This document shows positions 18,806 through 25,865 of a DNA stretch of 64,000 bases, piece by piece; the stretch's first letter is position 1; each line of letters begins with the position of its first letter. Source of the stretch: Postechiella marina. GTDB lineage: Bacteria; Bacteroidota; Bacteroidia; Flavobacteriales; Flavobacteriaceae. The stretch spans positions 62,001-126,000 of the forward strand of contig NZ_BAABCA010000006.1 in the NCBI RefSeq assembly GCF_039538365.1, in the 5' to 3' direction. The notes below the pieces were generated by a model, which made no database searches, was not told the origin of the DNA, and saw only the letters and a program-made list of their open reading frames with translations. A program made the translations under genes and the position numbers.

Positions 18806-18813
18806 TATCTTTG
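18806..18813 (+). promoter_or_regulatory. Candidate -7 box of kdsA
   Basis: TATCTTTG, a perfect TAnnTTTG match, with the kdsA ATG 20 bp downstream. The expected -33 TTG is not obvious. Confidence 0.5.
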
Positions 18814-18832
18814 CGGCTTAAATTTAAGCACA

Positions 18833-19651
18833 ATGACTCTTCAAAATATACCAAAAATTAAACACGTTAATGCTAACAATTTCTTTTTGCTTTGTGGCCC
18901 ATGCGCTATAGAGGGAGAAGACATGGCACTTCGTATTGCAGAAAAAGTAATTACTATTACTAATAAACTAGAAATTCCTTACATCTTTAAAGGTAGTTTT
19001 AAAAAAGCAAACCGAAGCAGAATAGATAGTTTTACAGGTATAGGAGACGAAAAAGCCCTTAAAATACTTAAAAAAGTTTCAGATACCTTTAATGTACCAA
19101 CGGTAACAGATATTCACGAAGTTAGTGATGCTGCTCTTGCTGCGCAATATGTAGATGTATTGCAAATTCCTGCCTTTTTAGTACGCCAAACCGATTTGGT
19201 TGTAGCTGCTGCAAAAACAGGAAAAGTAGTTAACCTAAAAAAAGGACAATTTATGAGTCCTGAAGCTATGCAACACGCAGTACAAAAAGTAAAAGATGCT
19301 GGCAGCGATAAAGCATGGATTACAGATAGAGGCACCATGTTTGGTTACCAAGACATGATTGTAGATTTTCGAGGCATACCAACCATGAGGCAATACGCAC
19401 CAACCATACTAGACGTTACACACTCTTTACAACAACCTAACCAAACAAGTGGTGTTACAGGCGGACGTCCAGACATGATAGAAACCATAGCTAGAGCTGG
19501 TGTTGTAAACCACGTAGACGGTTTGTTTATAGAAACACATTTCGACCCAGCAAATGCCAAAAGCGATGGGGCTAACATGTTACATCTAGACCATTTAGAA
19601 AAGCTTTTAACAAACCTTACAACCATAAGAAAAACAATAAACTCTTTATAA
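18833..19651 (+). CDS. kdsA: 3-deoxy-8-phosphooctulonate synthase (KDO-8-P synthase)
   Basis: A 272-residue cytoplasmic aldolase-type enzyme that joins phosphoenolpyruvate and arabinose-5-phosphate to give KDO-8-phosphate for the LPS inner core. Conserved segments: GPCAIEGED at 22-30, FKGSFKKANRSR near 54-65, KKGQFMSPE, TDRGTMFGY, DFRGIPTMR, GGRPDM and FIETHFDP. The Cys in GPCAIE (Cys24), the His in DVTHS, the Glu in FIETH and the Asp in AKSDGAN match the four ligands of the metal-dependent class (Aquifex type); the E. coli class has Asn at the first position. Complete and canonical in length. Confidence 0.97.
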   Translation: MTLQNIPKIKHVNANNFFLLCGPCAIEGEDMALRIAEKVITITNKLEIPYIFKGSFKKANRSRIDSFTGIGDEKALKILKKVSDTFNVPTVTDIHEVSDAALAAQYVDVLQIPAFLVRQTDLVVAAAKTGKVVNLKKGQFMSPEAMQHAVQKVKDAGSDKAWITDRGTMFGYQDMIVDFRGIPTMRQYAPTILDVTHSLQQPNQTSGVTGGRPDMIETIARAGVVNHVDGLFIETHFDPANAKSDGANMLHLDHLEKLLTNLTTIRKTINSL

Positions 19652-19675
19652 ATTTTATAATACGCAATTATTGTA

Positions 19676-20536
19676 ATGCAACCTACTACATATAAATCCA
19701 TTTTAGGATTAACCATTTTTATTTTTTCTTCTATCCTATTTGCTCAAGAAACAGATACAAAAAAGTTTACAGCTTCAAACAAAGGCAAATTTTATGCAAG
19801 TTGGGGAGGAAACCGAGCATCATTTTCACAATCAGACATTCATTTTACAGGCGAAAATTACGATTTCACTATAAAAAATGCCACTGCAGACGATAAAGGA
19901 AAAGGTTGGCATATAGATTATATAAACCCAACCAGACTTACCATACCGCAAACCAATGCAAAACTAGGTTACTTTATTTCAGACAAATACTCGGTAGCCC
20001 TAGGTCTAGACCACATGAAGTATGTAATGACCCGAAACAAATACCGTGCTGTAGAAGGTTATATAAACCTACCAGACCAAGAACCCGGTAGTATTTACAA
20101 TAAAACCTATAGAAACCAATACACCTTTGTTTCAGAAGACTTTTTAAAATTCGAACACACAGACGGGCTAAATTACATACACGCCGAAATATCTAGACAC
20201 GACGACATTTCGTCTCTATTCAAAATAAAAAACACCGATATTTTTCAAATAAACATATCCGAAGGTATTTCTGGAGGCATCTTATTACCTCGAACAAACT
20301 CAACCCTTTTAGGCAAAGAACGTTACGATCAATTTCACCTATCAGGCTACGGTATGTCGCTTCGTGCTGGGCTCGATTTTACGTTCTTTAAACACTTTTT
20401 TATTCAACTCGATTTAAAAGGAGGCTATATAAACATGAACGACATTAGAACCACAAACAACAGTACAGATAAAGCCTCGCAACACTTTATGTACCTACAA
20501 AGAGTCGTTGCCTTTGGTGGTAAATTTAGACTGTAA
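19676..20536 (+). CDS. Predicted outer-membrane beta-barrel protein
   Basis: A 286-residue exported protein. The signal peptide (about 1-24, ending ILFAQ) is followed by a run of amphipathic beta strands with aromatic girdles (GKFYASWGGNR, AKLGYFISDKYSVALGLDHM, FIQLDLKGGYINM) and the C-terminal VVAFGGKFRL. This pattern indicates an 8-12-strand outer-membrane barrel. I do not recognise a named family or ligand. It follows kdsA by 24 bp on the same strand, so it may share the kdsA transcript, which would fit an envelope role. Confidence 0.7.
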   Translation: MQPTTYKSILGLTIFIFSSILFAQETDTKKFTASNKGKFYASWGGNRASFSQSDIHFTGENYDFTIKNATADDKGKGWHIDYINPTRLTIPQTNAKLGYFISDKYSVALGLDHMKYVMTRNKYRAVEGYINLPDQEPGSIYNKTYRNQYTFVSEDFLKFEHTDGLNYIHAEISRHDDISSLFKIKNTDIFQINISEGISGGILLPRTNSTLLGKERYDQFHLSGYGMSLRAGLDFTFFKHFFIQLDLKGGYINMNDIRTTNNSTDKASQHFMYLQRVVAFGGKFRL

Positions 20537-20553
20537 ACAAACACACATTATTA

Positions 20554-20653
20554 GCGCGAGTTTTTAAAAAAAATAAAAACCGCGCTATCCGTTATATCTT
20601 TTTTTTGCCATATACGGCAGCAAAAAAAAGGATGTCACTACTATCGCTCTCGC
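20554..20653. repeat. Dispersed intergenic repeat, copy 3 (inverted relative to copy 1)
   Basis: Bounded by GCGAG (20556-20560) and CTCGC (20649-20653). Read on the minus strand it contains the same GACATCCTTTTT block (20636-20625) and AAAAAGATATA block (20603-20593) as the element at 2411-2561, in the same order. The inner part can fold: an 11-bp perfect stem pairs 20598-20608 with 20620-20630. It fills the space between two convergent genes and could act as a two-way terminator. Confidence 0.55.
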
Positions 20654-20674
20654 AACCACCAGCCAAGTTTATAC

Positions 20675-21055
20675 CTACTTAATAAACCAAGCCCGTTTGC
20701 TTTCGCCAAGTATTCTAGATGCAGCATGCAATAGAGCCACAAAATTTTCATGATTCAAATCCTCTAATCGCTTTAGCTGTATAGACCGCACCTGTTTACG
20801 TTTATTATCATTTTTTAAAACAGGAAAATCTTTTTCAAGTAAAATACCCTGAACAAAACATACATCTACATAATCTTTACCCTTTAAAATATTTAAATAA
20901 ATCATTGGTTTTTTATGACAATGATAAAACGGAATGCTATAACTATACCTTTCCTCCACCTCTGGTAACGCATGTAAAATAACACTACGCACGTAAAGCA
21001 TAATAGATTGGTAAGGCTCCTTTTGGTTATAAAAATACGTATCTACAGGTTTCAC
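20675..21055 (-). CDS. DUF1801-family protein
   Basis: A 126-residue soluble protein with the DUF1801 (YdhG-like) pattern: VDTYFYNQKEPYQSIML at the N-terminus, YSIPFYHCHKKPMIYLN near 41-57, YVDVCFVQG near 62-70 and a basic LKNDNKRKQVRSIQLK segment. Members are small alpha/beta proteins without a settled function. The start is a GTG at 21055; family members begin at this point (MKPVxxYF), which supports it over internal ATGs. It diverges from the membrane-protein gene at 21143. Confidence 0.8.
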   Translation of the reverse strand: MKPVDTYFYNQKEPYQSIMLYVRSVILHALPEVEERYSYSIPFYHCHKKPMIYLNILKGKDYVDVCFVQGILLEKDFPVLKNDNKRKQVRSIQLKRLEDLNHENFVALLHAASRILGESKRAWFIK

Positions 21056-21117
21056 ATCAATAATTTTATTTCAAACTTAACAAAAAATTATGAAGCTAAA
21101 TTCAAAAATTATTATTT

Positions 21118-21134
21118 ACTTTGCAGTACAAAGT
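21118..21134 (+). promoter_or_regulatory. Candidate operator, left copy (ACTTTG-N5-CAAAGT)
   Basis: Perfect 6-bp arms, ACTTTG at 21118-21123 and CAAAGT at 21129-21134, with a 5-bp centre, followed directly by ACTTTTA. It ends 8 bp before the ATG at 21143 and overlaps the TTTG part of the likely -7 box (TTACTTTG). The same arrangement recurs at 22556-22572. A repressor bound here would block transcription start. The nearest candidate protein is the winged-helix regulator at 22220-22513. Confidence 0.6.
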
Positions 21135-21142
21135 ACTTTTAT

Positions 21143-21763
21143 ATGGAATCAAAAGATTATCTAAAAGACATTAGCGAGATTAAAAATTTAATGCATAAAT
21201 CATCTCGTTTTATATCGCTAAGTGGCCTATCTGGAGTTTTAGCAGGTATTTATGCGCTAATTGGTGCTTTTTTAGCAAAAAGTAAATATAACCAGTTTAT
21301 AGGTTCAAAAAACAATACTTACAACTCTAGTTATTCTGTGTTAAGTTTCGAACTTATATTAATAGCCATAACTGTTATTGCTCTAGCTGTAATAACAGGA
21401 ATACTATTAACTTATAGAAAAGCAAAAAAATCGAACGAAAACATGTGGGATAGCTCCTCAAAGCGCCTTGTTTTAAACTTCTTTTTTCCATTATTAGCAG
21501 GCGGTTTGTTTTGCCTATCATTAATTCAATACGGGGTTTACGGTTTAGTCGCTCCTGCAACTCTAATTTTTTATGGTTTAGCCTGTGTAAATGCATCAAA
21601 ATATACTATTGGCGATGTACGCTATTTGGGTATTACCAATATTGTTTTAGGCTTAATTTCAACTCAATTTATTGGTTACGGATTATATTTTTGGGCATTA
21701 GGTTTTGGTGGTTTACATATTTTTTATGGAGCAGTTATGTACTTTAAATACGAAAGAAAATAA
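21143..21763 (+). CDS. Multi-spanning membrane protein, regulator-associated
   Basis: A 206-residue protein with about six hydrophobic segments after a charged N-terminus (MESKDYLKDISEIKNLMHKS). Short basic loops such as TYRKAKKSNENMWDSSSKR follow the second helix. I know of no biochemical function; similar proteins are found beside small winged-helix regulators in Bacteroidota. The frame is open further upstream to 21008, but that region overlaps the DUF1801 gene and holds the operator. The ATG at 21143 lies 8 bp after the operator dyad. First gene of the block ending with the MSEP-CTERM protein. Confidence 0.75.
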   Translation: MESKDYLKDISEIKNLMHKSSRFISLSGLSGVLAGIYALIGAFLAKSKYNQFIGSKNNTYNSSYSVLSFELILIAITVIALAVITGILLTYRKAKKSNENMWDSSSKRLVLNFFFPLLAGGLFCLSLIQYGVYGLVAPATLIFYGLACVNASKYTIGDVRYLGITNIVLGLISTQFIGYGLYFWALGFGGLHIFYGAVMYFKYERK

Positions 21764-21771
21764 CGGTAAAC

Positions 21772-22194
21772 ATGAAAAACATCATATTAATACTCGTAGC
21801 AACAACTTTAGTTAATTGCAAATATTTATCTCTGTTACATTCAGACAAAAATTTGACTAAAAAAATTGAAACTGAATTTTTATCGGATGCAAAAATTGTA
21901 GACTTTTCGAATTTCGATACCTTTGCTTGGGATGAATTACTAATACTCGCCCCCTATTCTTCTATAAATTTATACGAAAAAGAACTTCAGTTAAATTTAA
22001 AAAATATTAGAGGGCATAAGATTGAAATGTACGATTCTTTTAATCTTATAGTATTTCTAAAAAATGGAAAATCTGTTAAGATTTCAGAATTTCCATTACT
22101 AACAGGGTATTTTAAAAATTCAGGAATCAGAATAAAAAAAGACAATGCTAAATTTATTATTTCAAGTAATAAAAGTATTCAATTAGTAAAATAA
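21772..22194 (+). CDS. Small predicted lipoprotein of unknown function
   Basis: A 140-residue protein whose first 16 residues form a lipoprotein signal (hydrophobic stretch then LVNC, Cys16). The rest is mixed alpha/beta with no recognised motif. It starts 9 bp after the previous stop, so the two are likely co-transcribed. It probably sits in the periplasm or outer membrane. Function unknown. Confidence 0.65.
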   Translation: MKNIILILVATTLVNCKYLSLLHSDKNLTKKIETEFLSDAKIVDFSNFDTFAWDELLILAPYSSINLYEKELQLNLKNIRGHKIEMYDSFNLIVFLKNGKSVKISEFPLLTGYFKNSGIRIKKDNAKFIISSNKSIQLVK

Positions 22195-22196
22195 TA

Positions 22197-22214
22197 TTCC
22201 TGCTTTCGCAGGAA
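22197..22214 (+). repeat. Perfect 7-bp hairpin before the regulator start
   Basis: TTCCTGC (22197-22203), loop TTTC, GCAGGAA (22208-22214). It starts 2 bp after the lipoprotein stop and ends 5 bp before the regulator ATG at 22220. No T-run follows, so it is not a standard terminator. In the mRNA it would cover the ribosome-binding region of the regulator. It may instead be a small REP-like palindrome. Confidence 0.5.
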
Positions 22215-22219
22215 ACAAC

Positions 22220-22513
22220 ATGAGCATAATAACTAACATAAACAAAGCATTCGACCATCGTATAAGACTAGGCATAATGTCTATACTAATGGTTAACGAG
22301 TATGCCGATTTTAAAATGTTAAAAGAGCTTTTAGGCACTACAGATGGTAATTTAGCTAGCCACACTAAAGCCTTAGAAAAAGTAGAATATATTATGGTAG
22401 AGAAACAATTTATTGGCAGAAAACCAAACACTAGATACATGACTACCAAACTAGGCAAAGCCGAATTTAAAAAACATATTGATGCACTAGAAAAATTAAT
22501 AAAAAAACAATAA
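22220..22513 (+). CDS. Winged-helix transcriptional regulator (ArsR/MarR-like)
   Basis: A 97-residue DNA-binding protein. FDHRIRLGIMSILMVN at 11-26 is helix 1/2, ADFKMLKELLGTTDGNLASHTKALEK at 29-54 is the helix-turn-helix with its recognition helix, and YIMVEKQFIGRKPNTRYMTTKLG at 57-79 is the beta wing. No metal-binding Cys is present, so it is more like the stand-alone winged-helix (HTH_34-type) proteins than metal-sensing ArsR. Two identical dyads lie upstream of the first gene of this block and upstream of the next gene, which suggests it controls both. Confidence 0.85.
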   Translation: MSIITNINKAFDHRIRLGIMSILMVNEYADFKMLKELLGTTDGNLASHTKALEKVEYIMVEKQFIGRKPNTRYMTTKLGKAEFKKHIDALEKLIKKQ

Positions 22514-22555
22514 ACCATCGGCTATTTCTATATGTCGCTATTTTTTTACTTTACA

Positions 22556-22572
22556 ACTTTGAAAAACAAAGT
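22556..22572 (+). promoter_or_regulatory. Candidate operator, right copy (ACTTTG-N5-CAAAGT)
   Basis: ACTTTG at 22556-22561 and CAAAGT at 22567-22572 with an AAAAA centre, again followed by ACTTTTA. It lies 52 bp before the ATG at 22625, in the gap after the regulator gene. Arms, centre length and 3' extension are the same as at 21118-21134. This indicates a second regulated promoter within the block. Confidence 0.6.
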
Positions 22573-22624
22573 ACTTTTAATAAAATGAATTATTAAGAAC
22601 AAATTATAGATAACACAATAAACC

Positions 22625-24016
22625 ATGAAAAACATACCTTTAATTATTGGAGCCATATTGTTTAGTATACTTTTTAACAAACAAAACTTAGGCCTTAACC
22701 TTAGCTTATTTAGCATAATAACCACTATTATACTACTTATTAACAACCAAAGTGTTTTTAAACTAAAAAGTACAAAAGCTTACAGTATACTTTATTTAAT
22801 TACCGCAATTGCAGTATTTGTTTACAACAACAATTTAGCATTAATAGCAAATATTGTATGCTATTTTACTTTAATTGGTCATGTTTCAGAACATAAATCT
22901 TCAATTTACCTAAACTGGATAAATGGGCTTTACTCCTCTTTCGTTGGTTATGTTCATAGAAACTTTAAGAATAAAGATGGCACAAACAAAACAACATTAA
23001 AAAAAGAGATAGACTATTTCCATTTAGCAAAAATAATAGGTATTCCGTTTGCTGTATTAATCATTTTTATTGGTTTATACAAAAACGGAAACCCCATGTT
23101 TAATGGTTTAATTAATAAAATAGATTTAAGTTTTATTAATATACAATGGTTACTAGTTGCTATGGTTGGTTATTACTTACTAAGCAATATATCTAAACCC
23201 GTAATTGTAGATTCTACCACAATAAAAGATATAAACACTAATAACCTGTTAGCCAAACCAAACAACTTGGGTGTAGACAAACTAAAAAAAGAGCATCAAC
23301 TTGGTTTTGTTTTAATATTACTATTAAACCTACTTATTCTCCTTTTTCTTATTACAGATATTACTTATTTAATAACCGAAAACGATTTTAGAGCATCATC
23401 TTTTTCTAACCAAGTACATAGTGGCATTAACGCATTAATTGCATCTATAATAATAGCAATTGCCATTATACTTTATTTTTTTAGAGGTGATTTAAATTTT
23501 TACAAAGACAATAAAAATTTAAAAACTGTAGCTTACATCTGGATGCTTTTAAACGCCATTCTTGTAATTAACATAATAATTAAAGATTGCCAATACATAT
23601 ACTTTTTTGGCTTAACCTATAAACGCATTGGAGTACTCGTTTATTTATTACTTACCACCATAGGTCTTATAACTACTTCTATTAAAATTAAAAACATAAA
23701 AAACTTCTGGTATTTATTAAGAATAAACACCTTAACTGCATTCACTATTTTGGTAGTTTCTTGTACTGTTAACTGGGATAGTTGTATTACAATTTACAAC
23801 CTCAACTACGCACAATCTATGGATTTTAATTACCTAATAAACCTATCTAACAACAATACATTTATTTTAAAAAACTATATAGATAATAATGATTTAAACA
23901 TAAAAAGCAAACGTGCTGTACAACAAAAATTTAACAAATATATCTATTTATTAAAACAGAAAAACTGGCAAGAAATTCAGTTTGACAACTTAAAACTTAT
24001 AAAAACAAATGACTAA
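22625..24016 (+). CDS. DUF4153/DUF4173-type polytopic membrane protein
   Basis: A 463-residue protein with about 10-12 hydrophobic segments and a hydrophilic C-terminal tail of about 75 residues (NNNTFILKNYIDNNDLNIKSKR onward). The spacing of helices and segments such as LVYLLLTTIGLITTSIKIKN fit the DUF4173 family, widespread in Bacteroidota beside small winged-helix regulators. Function unknown. It has its own promoter region with the operator dyad and overlaps the next gene by 8 bp, so it begins a compact run that continues to the exosortase. Confidence 0.7.
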   Translation: MKNIPLIIGAILFSILFNKQNLGLNLSLFSIITTIILLINNQSVFKLKSTKAYSILYLITAIAVFVYNNNLALIANIVCYFTLIGHVSEHKSSIYLNWINGLYSSFVGYVHRNFKNKDGTNKTTLKKEIDYFHLAKIIGIPFAVLIIFIGLYKNGNPMFNGLINKIDLSFINIQWLLVAMVGYYLLSNISKPVIVDSTTIKDINTNNLLAKPNNLGVDKLKKEHQLGFVLILLLNLLILLFLITDITYLITENDFRASSFSNQVHSGINALIASIIIAIAIILYFFRGDLNFYKDNKNLKTVAYIWMLLNAILVINIIIKDCQYIYFFGLTYKRIGVLVYLLLTTIGLITTSIKIKNIKNFWYLLRINTLTAFTILVVSCTVNWDSCITIYNLNYAQSMDFNYLINLSNNNTFILKNYIDNNDLNIKSKRAVQQKFNKYIYLLKQKNWQEIQFDNLKLIKTND

Positions 24017-24302
24017 TTTAATTAAAGCAAGTAAAGCCATAGCGGTAGTTAGCTTTATTTGGGGCACATCTTTATTTCTGCTTCAATTATATACTAACAA
24101 CCCATATAAGCTACCTTATTTCGGACTAATATTTATAATTCTAGCTGCAATAATAAATACCATTTTAGTAATTATTTTATTATACAAAATAATTAAATAT
24201 AAAAATAGGCAAATTGAAATTTTAAAAACCATTGGCTTTATGTTACTAAACATACCTATAGCTACGCTTTATTTTATAATTATTATACCCACAATATACT
24301 AA
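24009..24302 (+). CDS. Small three-helix membrane protein
   Basis: A 97-residue hydrophobic protein with three segments (about 9-27, 35-60, 70-96) and a short basic loop (YKIIKYKNRQIEILK). No family recognised. It overlaps the preceding gene by 8 bp, and its stop overlaps the next ATG (TAATG at 24300-24304), so translation is coupled on both sides. Confidence 0.7.
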   Translation: MTNLIKASKAIAVVSFIWGTSLFLLQLYTNNPYKLPYFGLIFIILAAIINTILVIILLYKIIKYKNRQIEILKTIGFMLLNIPIATLYFIIIIPTIY

Positions 24303-24670
24303 TGCACCTAAAATTAAATAAACCATATTTAATAATTACAATAAGCCTTTTAATAACAGAAGTATTAATTGCTACTTACTTAAAAACAGGTTTTATACGC
24401 CATACATTTGGAGATTTTCTAGCAACCATTTTAGTGTATGCTTCTTTTAAAAGTTTCTTTAAAATAAACGCTATTAAACTAGGTGTAGCAGTATTACTTA
24501 TTGCTTTTACAATTGAGTTTGCTCAATTAATAAACGTTCTTAAAATTTTAAACCTTGAAAATAATTATTTAATAAAAACCATACTTGGTAGCACATTTCA
24601 AATCTCAGATTTGGTTGCTTATACACTTGGTCTTATTACCGTAATTATATTAGAATTTAACCTGCAATAA
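24302..24670 (+). CDS. DUF2809-family membrane protein
   Basis: A 122-residue protein with four hydrophobic segments. The DUF2809 pattern is visible: FIRHTFGDFLATILVYASFK near 31-50, FTIEFAQLINVLKIL near 74-88 and the final LGSTFQISDLVAYTLG near 98-113. The layout resembles VanZ-like small membrane proteins. No reaction is known. Genes of this family recur in exosortase K neighbourhoods as I recall, which fits its place two genes before xrtK. Confidence 0.75.
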   Translation: MHLKLNKPYLIITISLLITEVLIATYLKTGFIRHTFGDFLATILVYASFKSFFKINAIKLGVAVLLIAFTIEFAQLINVLKILNLENNYLIKTILGSTFQISDLVAYTLGLITVIILEFNLQ

Positions 24671-24673
24671 ATT

Positions 24674-25339
24674 ATGAGCACTCTAAAACAAATTTTATTT
24701 AATCGCCATAAAACCATCAAACTATTAATTATTGCTATAAGCCTAAGCATTGTTTTGTTAATAATTAGAATGCTATTAACACACTCTTACTACTACTTAT
24801 TTTTAGTATGGAATTTATTTTTAGCAGTCGTTCCCTTTGCCATAACAGCACATATAATAAGTCTCCCCAAGCTTAATAAATATCTTATGTTTTTATGGTT
24901 TAGCGCATGGCTGCTTTTTTTACCAAATGCACCTTACATAGTTACAGACTTATTGCATATAAAATTTAATAATACAAATTTACTTTGGTTAGATATACTT
25001 GTAATAAGTGCTTTTGCTTTAAATGGATTAATTCTTTTCTATTACTCTTTATTAGAAATGAAAACGGTTTTATTAAAACATATACAAACCCATAAAGTGT
25101 CATTTTTAATAAATTTAATTCCTTTTCTTTCTGCATTTGGTGTTTATTTAGGGCGTTTTTTAAGATATAATTCTTGGGAAATACTAAGTAACCCTAGAGT
25201 ATTAATTCTAGATATAGTAATTATAATTAATCAACCTATAAAACATAAAGAAGCTTGGTTATTTACAATTCTTTTTGGTTCTTTTTTATCCATTGGTTTC
25301 TGGATATTCAAAACGGTTATTAATTCTAAAACGAACTAA
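24674..25339 (+). CDS. DUF1361-family membrane protein
   Basis: A 221-residue protein with six to seven hydrophobic segments. The DUF1361 signature is WFSAWLLFLPNAPYIVTDLLHI near 75-96, followed by WLDILVISAFALNGLILFYYSL and GVYLGRFLRYNSWEIL near 155-170. The conserved Arg and Trp residues lie in loops. Function unknown. It starts 4 bp after the DUF2809 gene and ends 2 bp before xrtK, so it is part of the same transcript. Confidence 0.8.
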   Translation: MSTLKQILFNRHKTIKLLIIAISLSIVLLIIRMLLTHSYYYLFLVWNLFLAVVPFAITAHIISLPKLNKYLMFLWFSAWLLFLPNAPYIVTDLLHIKFNNTNLLWLDILVISAFALNGLILFYYSLLEMKTVLLKHIQTHKVSFLINLIPFLSAFGVYLGRFLRYNSWEILSNPRVLILDIVIIINQPIKHKEAWLFTILFGSFLSIGFWIFKTVINSKTN

Positions 25340-25340
25340 A

Positions 25341-25865
25341 ATGATAAAATCTAAAAATACCGTCTGCCATCTGTTTGCCTTAACCTTTTTTATAGGTTCA
25401 AAATTCGCCTATTCGCTAGCAAACAATAATATGATTAGCTTTTTAACAAAACCAACAAATGCTATAATTTCGTTTATAACAAACAACGCTTCTAGCTACT
25501 CTCCAAAAACTGGTTTTTATTACTCCAATTTAAACATTGTAATAGATAAGTCGTGTTCTGGCTTTAACTTCTGGATGCTTCTTTTTTTACTCCTATTTTT
25601 TTCTACATTAAAATTTATAAAAACCTACAAAAACAAGCTTCTATTATTTCTTGCAACACTACTTATAAGCTACCTACTCACTTTATTTACAAATACATCA
25701 CGCATTTTAGTGTCTTTATTTATAACACAAAACACGAGTTTACATTATAGCTGGCTACATCAAGCCGAAGGTGTTTTTATATACCTCTCTTTTCTTATTG
25801 TTTTTTACCTATCGCTTAATTATTTACAAAATAAATTTACAAATAAACATGAAAAACTTGCTTAA
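25341..25865 (+). CDS. xrtK: Exosortase K
   Basis: A 174-residue integral-membrane cysteine transpeptidase of the exosortase superfamily. The catalytic triad is in place: Cys in IDKSCSGFNFW near 69-79, Arg in NTSRILVSLF near 122-131 and His in WLHQAEGVFIY near 142-152. The short length and these contexts match XrtK. It should recognise the MSEP C-terminal signal of the next gene product and cleave or transfer it. The frame extends to 25275, inside the previous gene, but the ATG at 25341 is right after that gene's stop. The next gene starts inside its last 17 bp, showing tight coupling of protease and substrate. Confidence 0.85.
   Translation: MIKSKNTVCHLFALTFFIGSKFAYSLANNNMISFLTKPTNAIISFITNNASSYSPKTGFYYSNLNIVIDKSCSGFNFWMLLFLLLFFSTLKFIKTYKNKLLLFLATLLISYLLTLFTNTSRILVSLFITQNTSLHYSWLHQAEGVFIYLSFLIVFYLSLNYLQNKFTNKHEKLA

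Noticed and set aside
19345..19716. 123-codon open frame on the minus strand
   Set aside because: Lies across the 3' end of kdsA in antisense; kdsA is complete and canonical.
21008..21142. 45-residue N-terminal extension of the membrane protein at 21143
   Set aside because: It overlaps the divergent DUF1801 gene and contains the operator dyad and -7 region; the ATG at 21143 is the sensible start.
25771..25848. 26-residue N-terminal extension of the MSEP-CTERM protein
   Set aside because: It is encoded inside xrtK in another frame; the ATG at 25849 gives a normal 17-bp overlap and a typical first membrane helix.
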